Source: an uncultured Lachnospiraceae bacterium | GTDB taxonomy: Bacteria; Bacillota; Clostridia; Lachnospirales; Lachnospiraceae | NCBI GenBank assembly: GCA_902793995.1 | Contig: CADBFP010000019.1 | Location: 1-37,843, forward strand | Direction: 5' to 3' | Length of the DNA: 37,843 bases | Shown here: positions 9,206-16,892 of the stretch, in pieces | Layout of the letters: each line of letters opens with the position of its first letter | Numbering within the stretch: position 1 is the stretch's first letter | The notes under the pieces: generated by a model | The model's input: only the letters and a program-made list of their open reading frames with translations | The model's database searches: none | What the model was told of the DNA's origin: nothing | Position numbers and translations under genes: made by a program

Positions 9206-9964
9206 TCAGTCCCCCGGGAATCCTTCCGGATATAAAGCAATTTCCATCAGGCACAGCCCCTGGGGCGGCGCTGTAGGCCCTGCCTGGGACCGGTCCCGGG
9301 CGGCCAGAATATCCGGCAGATCTTCCGGCCTCTTCTGCCCCAGCCCCACCTGAATCAAAGTCCCGGCTATGATTCGGACCATATTATACAAAAATCCAGT
9401 GCCCCTAACCCGTATGCGCAGATAGGGATCCTCTTCTTCCACCTCTAAGGAAATAATGCGCCGCACTGTGGTCTCCGCCTGGGAGCCTGCCGCGCAAAAG
9501 CTTTTGAAATCCTGCTCGCCCACCAGATACTGCCCTGCCGCCCGCATGGCCTCCGCATCCAATGGACGGTAAAAATGGGTGGCAAAACGCCGGGTCAGGG
9601 GGTTGGGCAAACGATCCCGGTACAGGGTGTATTCGTAAGTTTTGATGCTGTCGCAGCGGCGGGGATGAAAGTCCGGCGCCACTTCCCGGGATGCCCGCAC
9701 CACGATATCCTCCGGCAGCCGGCCCTGCAGGGCCAGGGCTATTTTCTCCGGGGGAATGGGGGTTTCGCTGTCAAACACGCATAAGTTGCCCAGGGCATGG
9801 ACCCCGGCATCCGTGCGGGAGGCGCCGGATACCCGGATGGGTTCCCTCAGCAGTTCGCCAAGGGCCTGGTTCAGCACTTCCTCTATGGTGATTCCGGTGG
9901 GTTCCAGCTGCCAGCCATGGTAGGCAGTGCCTTCATAAGCCACCGTCAGCATGATTCGTTTCAT
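9206..9964 (-). CDS. truA: tRNA pseudouridine(38-40) synthase TruA
   Basis: Converts uridines 38-40 of the tRNA anticodon stem-loop to pseudouridine. The 252-residue product has the family start (YEGTAYHGWQ, residues 10-19) and the catalytic aspartate in GASRTDAGVHALG (Asp52). The chosen ATG gives the usual N-terminus MKRIMLTVAYEG; an upstream in-frame codon would add 13 residues not typical of the family. ecfT lies upstream, an order common in Firmicutes, although the usual rplM-rpsI do not follow here. The 110 bases between ecfT and truA hold a palindrome (10017-10033). Confidence 0.95.
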   Translation of the reverse strand: MKRIMLTVAYEGTAYHGWQLEPTGITIEEVLNQALGELLREPIRVSGASRTDAGVHALGNLCVFDSETPIPPEKIALALQGRLPEDIVVRASREVAPDFHPRRCDSIKTYEYTLYRDRLPNPLTRRFATHFYRPLDAEAMRAAGQYLVGEQDFKSFCAAGSQAETTVRRIISLEVEEEDPYLRIRVRGTGFLYNMVRIIAGTLIQVGLGQKRPEDLPDILAARDRSQAGPTAPPQGLCLMEIALYPEGFPGD

Positions 9965-9980
9965 AAATAATCCAATCCCC

Positions 9981-10033
9981 GCCCCTACGGCTGCAAACTC
10001 CACTCATCCTCATAGGGGCGATTATTAATCGCC
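9981..10033. repeat. palindromic intergenic repeat between ecfT and truA
   Basis: A perfect inverted repeat, GGCGATTA-T-TAATCGCC (10017-10033), is joined to a second pair of arms, GCCCCTA (9981-9987) and TAGGGGC (10013-10019). Nested arms in a short intergenic space are typical of small dispersed palindromic elements. It lies in the untranslated stretch before truA and could fold in the mRNA. Confidence 0.5.
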
Positions 10034-10074
10034 TTAAACCCTTCATATGTCGGAAACTTCCGGCAAAACACATT

Positions 10075-10863
10075 TTACAGCACACACATCAAAACAAAAT
10101 ACAAAATCGTCACCGCCACAAAAAGATAATCCCTCCGTTGAAACTTTAAAGGTTTCATCCTGGTTCTGCCCTCTCCCCCGTGATAACAGCGGGCCTCCAT
10201 AGCGGTGGCCAGTTCACCCGCCCGCCGGAAAGCGGAAACAATAAGGGGCACCAACACGGGAATCAGGGCCTTGGCCCGGCGCACTAAATTGCCGCTTTCA
10301 AAATCCGCCCCCCGGGCCATCTGGGCCCGTTCAATCTTATCCAGTTCCTCCGTCAACACCGGCAGAAAGCGCAGGGCGATGGACATCATCATGGCGATCT
10401 CGTGCACGGGAATCTTGATGATTTTCAAAAACGAAAGCCCCTGTTCCAGACCATCCGTCAAGCCCGTAGGAGTCGTGGTGAAGGTCAACAGGGAAGATCC
10501 TAAAAGCAAAAGCACCAGCCTGAGGGCCATTTTCCCTGCCTGAATCAAGCCCTCTTCCGTAATGCGGATAAACCAAAAACTGGCCACCACCCGGCCGGGG
10601 GTCAGAAACATATTCAGCAGCACGCTGAATAAAAGCAAAAACAGAATGCCCTTTAAGCCCCGGAACATATATTTGAGAGATATCCGGGACAGGGCAATCA
10701 AACTGCCCATATATAAAATGGCGGCTGCGTACCCCAAAAGGCTCCCCGTCACAAACAGGGAGATGAGATACAGCAGCGTGGAGAGCAGTTTCGCCCGGGG
10801 ATCCAGGCGGTGCACAAAGGAATCCACCGGGTAATACTGCCCCAGGGTCAGGTCCTTGAACAT
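10075..10863 (-). CDS. ecfT: energy-coupling factor transporter transmembrane protein EcfT
   Basis: The membrane scaffold of an ECF vitamin/metal importer; it couples the ATPase subunits EcfA/EcfA' to a substrate-binding S component. The 262-residue protein has about five to six membrane helices and the two cytoplasmic coupling-helix signatures of the family: AQMARGAD (about 180-187) and AMEARCYHGG (about 221-230), whose Ala-Arg-Gly and Ala-Arg-Cys motifs contact the ATPases. AGAAAGG precedes the ATG. The ecfA genes that normally sit just upstream are absent; a cyclophilin gene is there instead, so the ATPases must be encoded elsewhere. Confidence 0.93.
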   Translation of the reverse strand: MFKDLTLGQYYPVDSFVHRLDPRAKLLSTLLYLISLFVTGSLLGYAAAILYMGSLIALSRISLKYMFRGLKGILFLLLFSVLLNMFLTPGRVVASFWFIRITEEGLIQAGKMALRLVLLLLGSSLLTFTTTPTGLTDGLEQGLSFLKIIKIPVHEIAMMMSIALRFLPVLTEELDKIERAQMARGADFESGNLVRRAKALIPVLVPLIVSAFRRAGELATAMEARCYHGGEGRTRMKPLKFQRRDYLFVAVTILYFVLMCVL

Positions 10864-10881
10864 GGATAGCCTTTCTCCCGC

Positions 10882-11364
10882 TTATTCGTTAATCATCCGC
10901 AGGGTTTTGATCCGCTGGTCTTCCAAAGGCTTATCTCTGAAATCCGTCTTGGCGCCGGCAATCCGGTCCACCACTTCCAGCCCCCGGGTCACCTTCCCGA
11001 AGGCGGCATACTGCCCGTCCAGATGAGGGGCATCCGCATGCATAATAAAGAACTGGGAGCCGGCAGAATCCGGAATCATGGTCCGGGCCATGGAAATCAC
11101 GCCCCGGGTATGCTTGAGGTCGTTTTTCACGCCATTGGAGGAAAACTCCCCTTTGATGGTATAGCCCGGTCCGCCGGCGCCGGTGCCTTCGGGGCACCCC
11201 CCCTGAATCATAAAGCCGGGAATCACCCGATGAAAGGTCAGGCCATCATAAAACCCCTGACCGGCCAGCTTTTCAAAATTCTCCACGGTAAGGGGCGCCG
11301 TTTCCGGATACAGCTCCAGTTCGATTTCGCCGCCGTCTTCCATGGTAATCAATACTTTGCTCAT
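10882..11364 (-). CDS. cyclophilin-type peptidyl-prolyl cis-trans isomerase
   Basis: Catalyses cis-trans isomerisation of X-Pro peptide bonds. The 160 residues form a single cyclophilin domain without signal peptide, so it is cytoplasmic. Active-site residues are present: FHRVIPGFMIQGG (Phe44, His45, Arg46, Phe51, Gln54), then SMA and SQFFI, then the HLDG..A.FG stretch. AAGGAG stands at good distance before the ATG. A promoter (11395-11423) in the cytX 3' end and the 45-base gap suggest this gene heads a transcription unit with ecfT and truA. Confidence 0.94.
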   Translation of the reverse strand: MSKVLITMEDGGEIELELYPETAPLTVENFEKLAGQGFYDGLTFHRVIPGFMIQGGCPEGTGAGGPGYTIKGEFSSNGVKNDLKHTRGVISMARTMIPDSAGSQFFIMHADAPHLDGQYAAFGKVTRGLEVVDRIAGAKTDFRDKPLEDQRIKTLRMINE

Positions 11365-11394
11365 AGGAATCTCCTTCTTGATTTCTCAAAAAAG

Positions 11395-11423
11395 ATTGTA
11401 TCACAAGTTCTAAAAGGAAACAA
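11395..11423 (-). promoter_or_regulatory. promoter in front of the cyclophilin gene
   Basis: Minus-strand -35 TTGTTT (complement 11418-11423) and -10 TACAAT (complement 11395-11400) with a 17-base spacer. The -35 box lies within the last codons of cytX. It would let the cyclophilin, ecfT and truA be expressed independently of the riboswitch-controlled thiamine operon. Confidence 0.5.
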
Positions 11424-12579
11424 GCCTCATCCCCCAGCACAGTGCCATGGTCAGCAGCATATCCGGCAGGGTATTGCCCACCGGCAGATCCACCTGCATC
11501 AGCAGCCGGTAAGCCGCAAAACCAATTACCCAGATCAGCAGGTTTTTCCAATGAAAATCCTTTCCGCTTCTATCCTGCTTCAGGATAAAAAAATCCGCTA
11601 TCTGAATGGCTATCATGGGAGCGAACACGGAACCGATGAGATACAGGAAATCCGTAATGTCTTCCATAGGGAACAAGACGGCGCCGGCGGTGCCTAAAAG
11701 GGCCGCCCCCACCGCCACCCATTTTCCGGGAATTTTCTTCGAGATAGACTCGCTGGAAACGCCGGCGGAGTAGGCATCCATAAAGGTGGTGGTGACCGTG
11801 GAAAGAACAATGATCAAAAGACCGGCCGCTCCCAGCCCCGCCTTCAAAATGATTTGCGCAATATCCGATTCCCCCGCAAAGATGGCAGCCCCCATACCGA
11901 TGGCGTACATCCAGCAGCTCACCAGGCCGTAGGTCAGAGCGCTGACGGCGGTGGCCTTCACCGGCTTTTCCGCGCTGCGGGTATAATCACTGATAAGAGG
12001 CAGCCAGGACAGAGGCATGGCCACGGACAATTCCACCGCAGCCCCGAAGCTCAGTCCCTCGCCGGCACCTTCCAGGCTTACGGCTCCGCCTTTGAATATC
12101 ACGACGCTCAGCACGATGGTCAGAATAAAGAGAGCGGACATGGCTACCAGATTCAGCTTTTCCAGATTCTTAATGCCAATGAGAATCCATAAAACAATCA
12201 GGCCGCCTATCAATAAACACCAGAGCCAGCGCCCTGCCTGCAGAACCCCCTCCGCCGCCAGCGCCCCGTCATAAATCATGATAGCGGTCCAGCCCAGAAG
12301 CTGCAACACATTCAGCAAGGCAAAGAGCAAAGCCCCTTTCCCGCCGAAACTCATCTTCACGGTTTCCATGGCGCTTTTTTCCGTCCGGCCGCCGATGAGG
12401 CCGGCCAAAAAGAGCAGCACGCAGCCGATTCCATGGCCGATTACAATGGCCAGCAGACCTTTTCCGAATCCCAAGGGCGCAAAGTAGGTGCCGGTCAGGA
12501 TCTCTGCCAGGGATACCCCGGCGCCGAACCAAATCAGGCCGTTGGCCAAAACCGATGTCTTCTTTCCTTCTCCGCTCAC
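11410..12579 (-). CDS. cytX: CytX, putative hydroxymethylpyrimidine permease
   Basis: A 389-residue transporter of the NCS1 (cytosine/purine permease) family with ten to twelve membrane helices. The N-terminal NGLIWFGAGVSLAEILTGTY and internal SDYTRSAEKP stretches match the CytX branch, which comparative genomics links to uptake of the thiamine precursor hydroxymethylpyrimidine (HMP). It begins with GTG overlapping the thiD stop (GTGA), with GGAGGAG upstream, so it is translationally coupled as the last gene of the thi operon. That position fits: CytX imports HMP and ThiD phosphorylates it. Confidence 0.87.
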   Translation of the reverse strand: MSGEGKKTSVLANGLIWFGAGVSLAEILTGTYFAPLGFGKGLLAIVIGHGIGCVLLFLAGLIGGRTEKSAMETVKMSFGGKGALLFALLNVLQLLGWTAIMIYDGALAAEGVLQAGRWLWCLLIGGLIVLWILIGIKNLEKLNLVAMSALFILTIVLSVVIFKGGAVSLEGAGEGLSFGAAVELSVAMPLSWLPLISDYTRSAEKPVKATAVSALTYGLVSCWMYAIGMGAAIFAGESDIAQIILKAGLGAAGLLIIVLSTVTTTFMDAYSAGVSSESISKKIPGKWVAVGAALLGTAGAVLFPMEDITDFLYLIGSVFAPMIAIQIADFFILKQDRSGKDFHWKNLLIWVIGFAAYRLLMQVDLPVGNTLPDMLLTMALCWGMRLVSF

Positions 12580-13385
12580 CCCTGTTTCTCCTCCGCAAAT
12601 ACCCCGCTAAGGGCGAAATTATGAGCCATAGGCCCGGCCCCGGCCCCCAAATCCAGCATGGCCGCCAGCGCCCCGGAAATATAAGCTTTGGCCCGTTCCA
12701 CGGACTCCTCCATACTAAAGCCCTTGGCCAGATTTGCCGCTATGGCGCTGGATAAGGTGCAGCCGGTACCGTGGGTGTTGGGGTTGGGGATGCGCTTACC
12801 GAAAAACCAGCGCAGATTCCCGGCCTCGTAAAGCAGATCATTGGCATCATTCACCGCATGGCCGCCCTTTAAGAGCACGGCGCAGGCAAAACGCTCTCCG
12901 ATTTCCCGGGCCGCCGCCTCCATGTCCTCTCTTGTTTTAATGGGCCGTTCCCATAGCACTTCCGCTTCCGGCACATTGGGCGTCAAAATATCTGCCAGAG
13001 GAAACAGTTCCCGGCAGAGGGTCTCAACCGCCGCCTCCTCAATCAGCCGGGCGCCGCTGGTAGCCACCATCACCGGGTCCACCACTATCCACTTAGGCTG
13101 AAACTGCCGAAGCTTCTCCCCAATCACCCGGATAAGCCCCGAAGAAGCTACCATCCCGATTTTCACGGCCTCCGGCCTTAAATCGGAGAAGACGCTGTCT
13201 ATCTGCCTGCCCAAAAAATCAGGTGTCACTTCATAAATACCTTGTACACCCGTAGTATTTTGCGCAGTCAAAGCCGTAATGGCGCTGGCGGCAAAAACCC
13301 CGTTCATGGTCATGGTTTTGATGTCCGCCTGGATACCGGCCCCGCCGCCGGAATCGGATCCGGCAATGGTCAGTACGATTTTCAT
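12576..13385 (-). CDS. thiD: HMP/HMP-phosphate kinase ThiD
   Basis: Phosphorylates 4-amino-5-hydroxymethyl-2-methylpyrimidine twice to give HMP-diphosphate for thiamine synthesis. The 269-residue protein belongs to the ribokinase fold: the N-terminal [18 protein letters not shown] is the family substrate-binding stretch, DPVMVATSG lies in the middle, and [18 protein letters not shown] near the C-terminus is the anion-hole/catalytic loop. AAGGAG precedes the ATG. It follows the HAD gene by nine bases and overlaps cytX. Confidence 0.96.
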   Translation of the reverse strand: MKIVLTIAGSDSGGGAGIQADIKTMTMNGVFAASAITALTAQNTTGVQGIYEVTPDFLGRQIDSVFSDLRPEAVKIGMVASSGLIRVIGEKLRQFQPKWIVVDPVMVATSGARLIEEAAVETLCRELFPLADILTPNVPEAEVLWERPIKTREDMEAAAREIGERFACAVLLKGGHAVNDANDLLYEAGNLRWFFGKRIPNPNTHGTGCTLSSAIAANLAKGFSMEESVERAKAYISGALAAMLDLGAGAGPMAHNFALSGVFAEEKQG

Positions 13386-13394
13386 GGTCTCTCC

Positions 13395-14054
13395 TTATCT
13401 CGAAAGCTGCTTATCCAATGCCGCAAGATCCATATAATCCCGCAAATACAGCTGTGCCGATGCTTTCATTTCCTCCTGCTTCTCCTCGCTGTAGGCATCA
13501 TACACGCCCACGGTGACAAAGCCCGCCTTTTTTGCGGTCCTTAAAGCATGCAGGGCATCCTCAAATACCAGGGTCTCCTCCGGCTTGCATCGAATCCTAT
13601 TAGCCGCTTCCAGGTAAATACGGGGGCTGCTTTTTCCCTCTCCTGCCTCCGCAGCGGTGACGATTCCCTCAAAAAAGTCCAGCAGGCCATGGCGCTTTAG
13701 GCCCGCTTCCACCAAAGGCCTGTCCGTCACGGTAGCCACCATCATGGGAATCCCCTTCATTTGCAGCGCATCCAGCAACTCGAAAATGCCTTCTTTCTTC
13801 TCAATCTCGCTTTCGTAAAAGGCCTTCATCACAGCATTGCAGCCCTGCAGAATCTCCTCCGGGCTTTGGCGCACGCCGCATTCCCGGATCAGGTAATCCG
13901 CCGCCTCCGGCAGGGTCATTTCAAAGATTGCCTGGGCCATCCCCGGCCGGGGCGCAATGCCCAGCCCTTCCAAATACTTTTCCGCCGCCTTTTCCCAATG
14001 TCCGTTGGAATCCAGCAACACACCGTCCATATCAAAAATCGCGCCACGAATCAT
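13395..14054 (-). CDS. HAD-family phosphatase in the thi operon
   Basis: A 219-residue haloacid-dehalogenase-type hydrolase (beta-phosphoglucomutase-like subfamily, with helical cap). Motif I is DMDGVLLDS with nucleophile Asp8 and acid/base Asp10; motif II is at VATVTDRP; the motif III lysine is near [10 protein letters not shown]; motif IV is VFEDALHAL. Its ATG overlaps the thiE stop by four bases and thiD follows after nine bases, so it is embedded in the thiamine operon. No thiL is visible while a thiamine diphosphokinase gene is, so thiamine monophosphate would need dephosphorylation before ThiN can act; HAD enzymes are known to fill that step in some bacteria and plants. The assignment to this step is an inference from context; a role in removing damaged pathway intermediates is also possible. 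Confidence 0.85.
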   Translation of the reverse strand: MIRGAIFDMDGVLLDSNGHWEKAAEKYLEGLGIAPRPGMAQAIFEMTLPEAADYLIRECGVRQSPEEILQGCNAVMKAFYESEIEKKEGIFELLDALQMKGIPMMVATVTDRPLVEAGLKRHGLLDFFEGIVTAAEAGEGKSSPRIYLEAANRIRCKPEETLVFEDALHALRTAKKAGFVTVGVYDAYSEEKQEEMKASAQLYLRDYMDLAALDKQLSR

Positions 14055-14692
14055 ACGCCTAATACCTCCTCCACCTGCCGCCTCAAGGATCTGGCCGCTT
14101 CTTCTATATCCTCTGCCGCAAAGATGGCGCTGACCACCGCCGCTCCGTCTATGCCGCTGTCTGCCAGTTGCGGCAGGGTCTCCCGGGAGATGCCGCCGAT
14201 GGCCACCACCGGGATGGAAACCGCCTCACAGATAGCCTTTAAAGTCACATAACTCACCGCCTCCGCGTCCGGCTTGGTGCCTGTATAAAATACTGCGCCA
14301 ACACCCAGGTAATCTGCTCCGTCCGCTTCTGCCTGAAGCGCCTGCTCCACCGTCTGGGCGGAAACCCCCAGAATCATTTCCGGTCCGATCAAAGCCCGCA
14401 CCAGAGAGGCGGGCTCGTCCGATTGGCCGATATGCACTCCGTCCGCTTCGCTTTTTATGGCGATTTCCACGGCATCATTCACAATCAGCGGCACCCCATA
14501 GCGGTCGCAGAGCCGTTTCAAACTGCGCGCCTCCCGAAGAAATGTTTCCTCATCCAGCTCTTTTTCCCGAAGCTGCAGGCAGGTAATCCCCCCCTTTAAA
14601 GCCTCTTCCGCCACCTCCTCCAGGCTTCTTTCTCCCAGCCAGGCCCGGTCGCTGACGGCATAAAGGGGCATCCAGTCTTTACAATAGTTCAT
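14051..14692 (-). CDS. thiE: thiamine-phosphate synthase ThiE
   Basis: Joins HMP-diphosphate and thiazole phosphate to thiamine monophosphate. The 213-residue TIM-barrel protein shows the family motifs: LQLREKELDEE, LIVNDAVEIA, DGVHIGQSD, GVSAQTVEQA, YLGVGAVFYTGTKPDA and VAIGGIS. AAGGAG lies before the ATG. The start overlaps the end of thiM by 14 bases, and the stop overlaps the HAD gene by four. Confidence 0.96.
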   Translation of the reverse strand: MNYCKDWMPLYAVSDRAWLGERSLEEVAEEALKGGITCLQLREKELDEETFLREARSLKRLCDRYGVPLIVNDAVEIAIKSEADGVHIGQSDEPASLVRALIGPEMILGVSAQTVEQALQAEADGADYLGVGAVFYTGTKPDAEAVSYVTLKAICEAVSIPVVAIGGISRETLPQLADSGIDGAAVVSAIFAAEDIEEAARSLRRQVEEVLGV

Positions 14693-15506
14693 ACCTGGCT
14701 CCTTCTTCCAGCTGGGCGCCGCTCATATGATAAATGGCATCGATGATATAATTCCGGTAGCTGGCATTGCCCTCCAGGGGACTCAGGCGCTTATGGGCCA
14801 ATTCTCCCGCCAGTCCCATGGCGCAAACCGCCGCGCAGACCGCCTCGAAAGGCTGTCCCGGGTTGGCTGCCAGAAAAGCGGTGGTCATGGCGGAAAGCAT
14901 GCAGCCCGTGCCGGTTATGCGGCTCATCATGGGATGGCCGTTTTGAATCAAACAAACCCGGCGCCCGTCGGTAATCACATCCGTGGCTCCGGTGATGGCC
15001 ACCACCGTCTCATACTCCTCCGCAAACTCCCTGGCAAAGCGGATCACGCTGTCCCGGTTGGAAGCATTCAGCTGATCCTCTTCATCCGCATCCACCCCTT
15101 TGGTGGTGCCGTTTCCATAGGCCAGGGTAATGATTTCCGAAATATTGCCCCGCACCGCCTCGAATTTCACCTCCTCCAGGAGATCCAGAGCCGTATCCGT
15201 CCGCAGCTCGGAAGCCCCGGCCCCTACCGGATCCAGCAGCACCGGGTGCCCCAGCTCATTGGCCCGGCCGCCTGCCAGAAACATGGACTCGATGGTCTGG
15301 CCGTTCAGGGTGCCGATGTTGATGTTGAGGCCTCCACAGATAGAGGTAATCTCTTCCACCTCTTCCGGGTCGTCGGACATGATGGGGGAAGCGCCGCAGG
15401 CCAGGAGGATATTGGCGCAGTCGTTCACCGTCACATAGTTGGTGATATTGTGGACTAGAGGTGTTTTGGTCCTTACATTTTCCAGGCAAATCGATAAGTT
15501 CATCAT
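14679..15506 (-). CDS. thiM: hydroxyethylthiazole kinase ThiM
   Basis: Phosphorylates the salvaged thiazole alcohol (HET) for use by ThiE. The 275-residue product has the family N-terminus (PLVHNITNYVTVNDCAN), MSDDPEEVEE, the LDPVGAGAS stretch and the catalytic cysteine motif GTGCMLSA. The presence of thiM and absence of thiG/thiH/thiS/thiF in this operon mark it as a salvage rather than a de novo route. Two adjacent ATG codons are possible; AAAGGAG serves either. The start overlaps thiN by four bases. Confidence 0.96.
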   Translation of the reverse strand: MMNLSICLENVRTKTPLVHNITNYVTVNDCANILLACGASPIMSDDPEEVEEITSICGGLNINIGTLNGQTIESMFLAGGRANELGHPVLLDPVGAGASELRTDTALDLLEEVKFEAVRGNISEIITLAYGNGTTKGVDADEEDQLNASNRDSVIRFAREFAEEYETVVAITGATDVITDGRRVCLIQNGHPMMSRITGTGCMLSAMTTAFLAANPGQPFEAVCAAVCAMGLAGELAHKRLSPLEGNASYRNYIIDAIYHMSGAQLEEGARYELL

Positions 15507-16144
15507 ATGTGCTCTCCTTTTTTTAATTGAGATTCCAAAATCAACAGAATACCGCTTTCAAAGGCAATTTCCGCCTGATCCTCTGTCCAGACATTGCTGA
15601 CGCCCAGGGGAAAACTGCTATCCAGACTAAGGTTTTTGCCATCATATTTCGTGCCCCTGAGGCTAAGACCCCCGCAGCGCTCCGAGAGGGAAAAGAGAGA
15701 CAGGGACCACCCATCCCGCCGGGGCAGTTGATGGACTGCCGGCCCGGCGCTGACCAGCCCCCGGGTATCCGCCCCGTATAAGCACGCCACAGCCCCTCTC
15801 CGTGCCGCATAGGCTCCTGCCTGGATATTGGCCAGGCTGTGGTCCAAACGGCCTCCAAAGGCGCATAACAGGACCAGATGGCGGTATCCCCTTTTTAGGG
15901 CTTCCTTTACCGCCAGCATGGTGTCCGTATCATCCTTGCGGGTTGGAACCCTTTCCCAGGGCAGATGGGAGGGCGGCGGGGCAGAGTCAAAATCTCCTAC
16001 TACCAGGTCCGGTATCAGCCCCATCCTTTCCGCATGCTGCCAGCCCCGGTCGCAGGCGATGATAAAGGCGGGGGCTTCCGTTTGGTATACTTCCGGCAAT
16101 TCATGGTACTCGCCGCCGGAGATGATGAGGCAATATTCGTTCAT
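15503..16144 (-). CDS. thiN: thiamine diphosphokinase ThiN
   Basis: Converts thiamine directly to the cofactor thiamine diphosphate. The 213-residue protein carries the family motifs ACDRGW, VVGDFDSAP, KDDTDTMLAV and GGRLDHSLANI in order, then a beta-sandwich C-terminal half. It is the first gene after the TPP riboswitch. GGAGGAAG precedes the ATG, and immediately upstream of that is one copy of the ten-base direct repeat bounding a GC-rich insertion (16157-16233). Confidence 0.93.
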   Translation of the reverse strand: MNEYCLIISGGEYHELPEVYQTEAPAFIIACDRGWQHAERMGLIPDLVVGDFDSAPPPSHLPWERVPTRKDDTDTMLAVKEALKRGYRHLVLLCAFGGRLDHSLANIQAGAYAARRGAVACLYGADTRGLVSAGPAVHQLPRRDGWSLSLFSLSERCGGLSLRGTKYDGKNLSLDSSFPLGVSNVWTEDQAEIAFESGILLILESQLKKGEHI

Positions 16145-16156
16145 TTATACTTCCTC

Positions 16157-16233
16157 CAGTCGCCCTCACCCACCACCGGCTTCGCCGGCGGTCCCCCCTC
16201 CCCCGCGTCCGGGGGAGGGCGTGCAGTCGCCCT
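16157..16233. repeat. GC-rich hairpin element bounded by a 10-bp direct repeat
   Basis: Identical ten-base copies CAGTCGCCCT at 16157-16166 and 16224-16233 enclose 57 bases of very GC-rich sequence with two inverted repeats: CCGGC/GCCGG around TTC (near 16177-16190) and CCTCCCCC/GGGGGAGG around GCGTCCG-type bases (near 16196-16218). It lies between the riboswitch terminator and the thiN ribosome binding site, so it is transcribed in every full-length thi mRNA. The repeat pair looks like a target-site duplication around a small non-coding mobile element, but could equally be the ends of the dispersed repeat itself. Confidence 0.55.
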
Positions 16234-16238
16234 AACAA

Positions 16239-16264
16239 AAAACCACCCCAAACAGGGTGGTTTT
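16239..16264 (-). terminator. intrinsic terminator controlled by the TPP riboswitch
   Basis: Arms AAAACCACCC (16239-16248) and GGGTGGTTTT (16255-16264) form a ten-base-pair stem with a six-base loop; read on the minus strand, the hairpin runs straight into a T tract (complement of the A run ending at 16242). It stands directly behind the TPP aptamer and before thiN, as expected for a transcription-attenuation riboswitch. Confidence 0.85.
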
Positions 16265-16271
16265 CCAAACC

Positions 16272-16362
16272 GCTTTCCTCTCCCTCCGCCGGCATTACCC
16301 GGATCAGGTAAAGGGTCGAAGCTTTTGCTTCCTCTCAGCCTGTCACACAAGCTCCCCTGTCG
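16272..16362 (-). promoter_or_regulatory. TPP (THI element) riboswitch
   Basis: The conserved thi-box core is present in order on the minus strand: GGGGAGC near the 5' end (16351-16358), GGCTGAGAGG (about 16331-16342), ACCCTTTACCTGATCCGGGT (about 16297-16316), then TAATGCCGGCGGAGGGA (about 16281-16297). The CTGAGA and the CCTGATC..GGTAATGCC.GCG.AGGGA segments bind the pyrimidine and diphosphate parts of TPP. It is followed by the terminator at 16239-16264 and precedes thiN-thiM-thiE-HAD-thiD-cytX, so TPP should switch the whole salvage operon off. The exact P1 helix ends are uncertain. Confidence 0.95.
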
Positions 16363-16367
16363 TTCTT

Positions 16368-16396
16368 AAGATATCACAAAGTTTTTTGCCTGACAA
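16368..16396 (-). promoter_or_regulatory. promoter of the thi operon
   Basis: Minus-strand -35 TTGTCA (complement 16391-16396), 17-base spacer and -10 TATCTT (complement 16368-16373); transcription would start just upstream of the aptamer. Just upstream, at 16411-16437, is a short run of heptamer repeats (ATTAGGC, ATTAGGC, ATTAGGG). Confidence 0.65.
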
Positions 16397-16457
16397 GCAG
16401 GAATTGTAATTTAGGATTAGGCATTAGGCATTAGGGATTTATGGGATTGCCTACTTC

Positions 16458-16892
16458 CTACTTCACTCCCGTGCTCCCGAAGCCGCCCCGGTTTTCCCAC
16501 TCCAGCTGCTCTACCTGAATAAACTCCAGGGGCGGCTGATTGGCCATCACCCGGAACTGGCATATGCGGTCCCCTTTATGCACCGTCACCGGCCGGGTGG
16601 CCAGCATGGGCACAAACCATTCGTCTCCGTCTCCGCAGTAGGAACTGTCCACCACCCCTACGCTGTTGACTTGCAGCAGACCGAAATTTTTAAAGGTGCT
16701 GCTGCGGGGAGCCACATGGGCTTCATACCCCTCCGGCAGCTGCACTGCAATCCCTAAGGGAATCAGCTGGAACTCGCCGGCTTCAAAGGACACATCCCGG
16801 GCAGCTCTTAAATCAATCCAGTCGGATTTGCCTTCCACATATTCCAGAGGCGGCAGATCCGCTTCCAAGTAACGAACCTTTAACTGAATCAT
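16458..16892 (-). CDS. dut: dUTP diphosphatase (trimeric Dut)
   Basis: Hydrolyses dUTP to dUMP and keeps uracil out of DNA. In the 144-residue product all five motifs of the trimeric family are visible: DLRAA (motif 1, 27-31), PRSST (motif 2, 62-66), GVVDSSYCGD (motif 3, 79-88, with the catalytic Asp82), GDRICQF (motif 4, 107-113) and RGGFGSTG (motif 5, 135-142). The start is the ATG at 16892, which shares one base with the stop of the carboxypeptidase gene (TAATG), with AGAGGGA upstream; translation is probably coupled. Confidence 0.95.
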   Translation of the reverse strand: MIQLKVRYLEADLPPLEYVEGKSDWIDLRAARDVSFEAGEFQLIPLGIAVQLPEGYEAHVAPRSSTFKNFGLLQVNSVGVVDSSYCGDGDEWFVPMLATRPVTVHKGDRICQFRVMANQPPLEFIQVEQLEWENRGGFGSTGVK

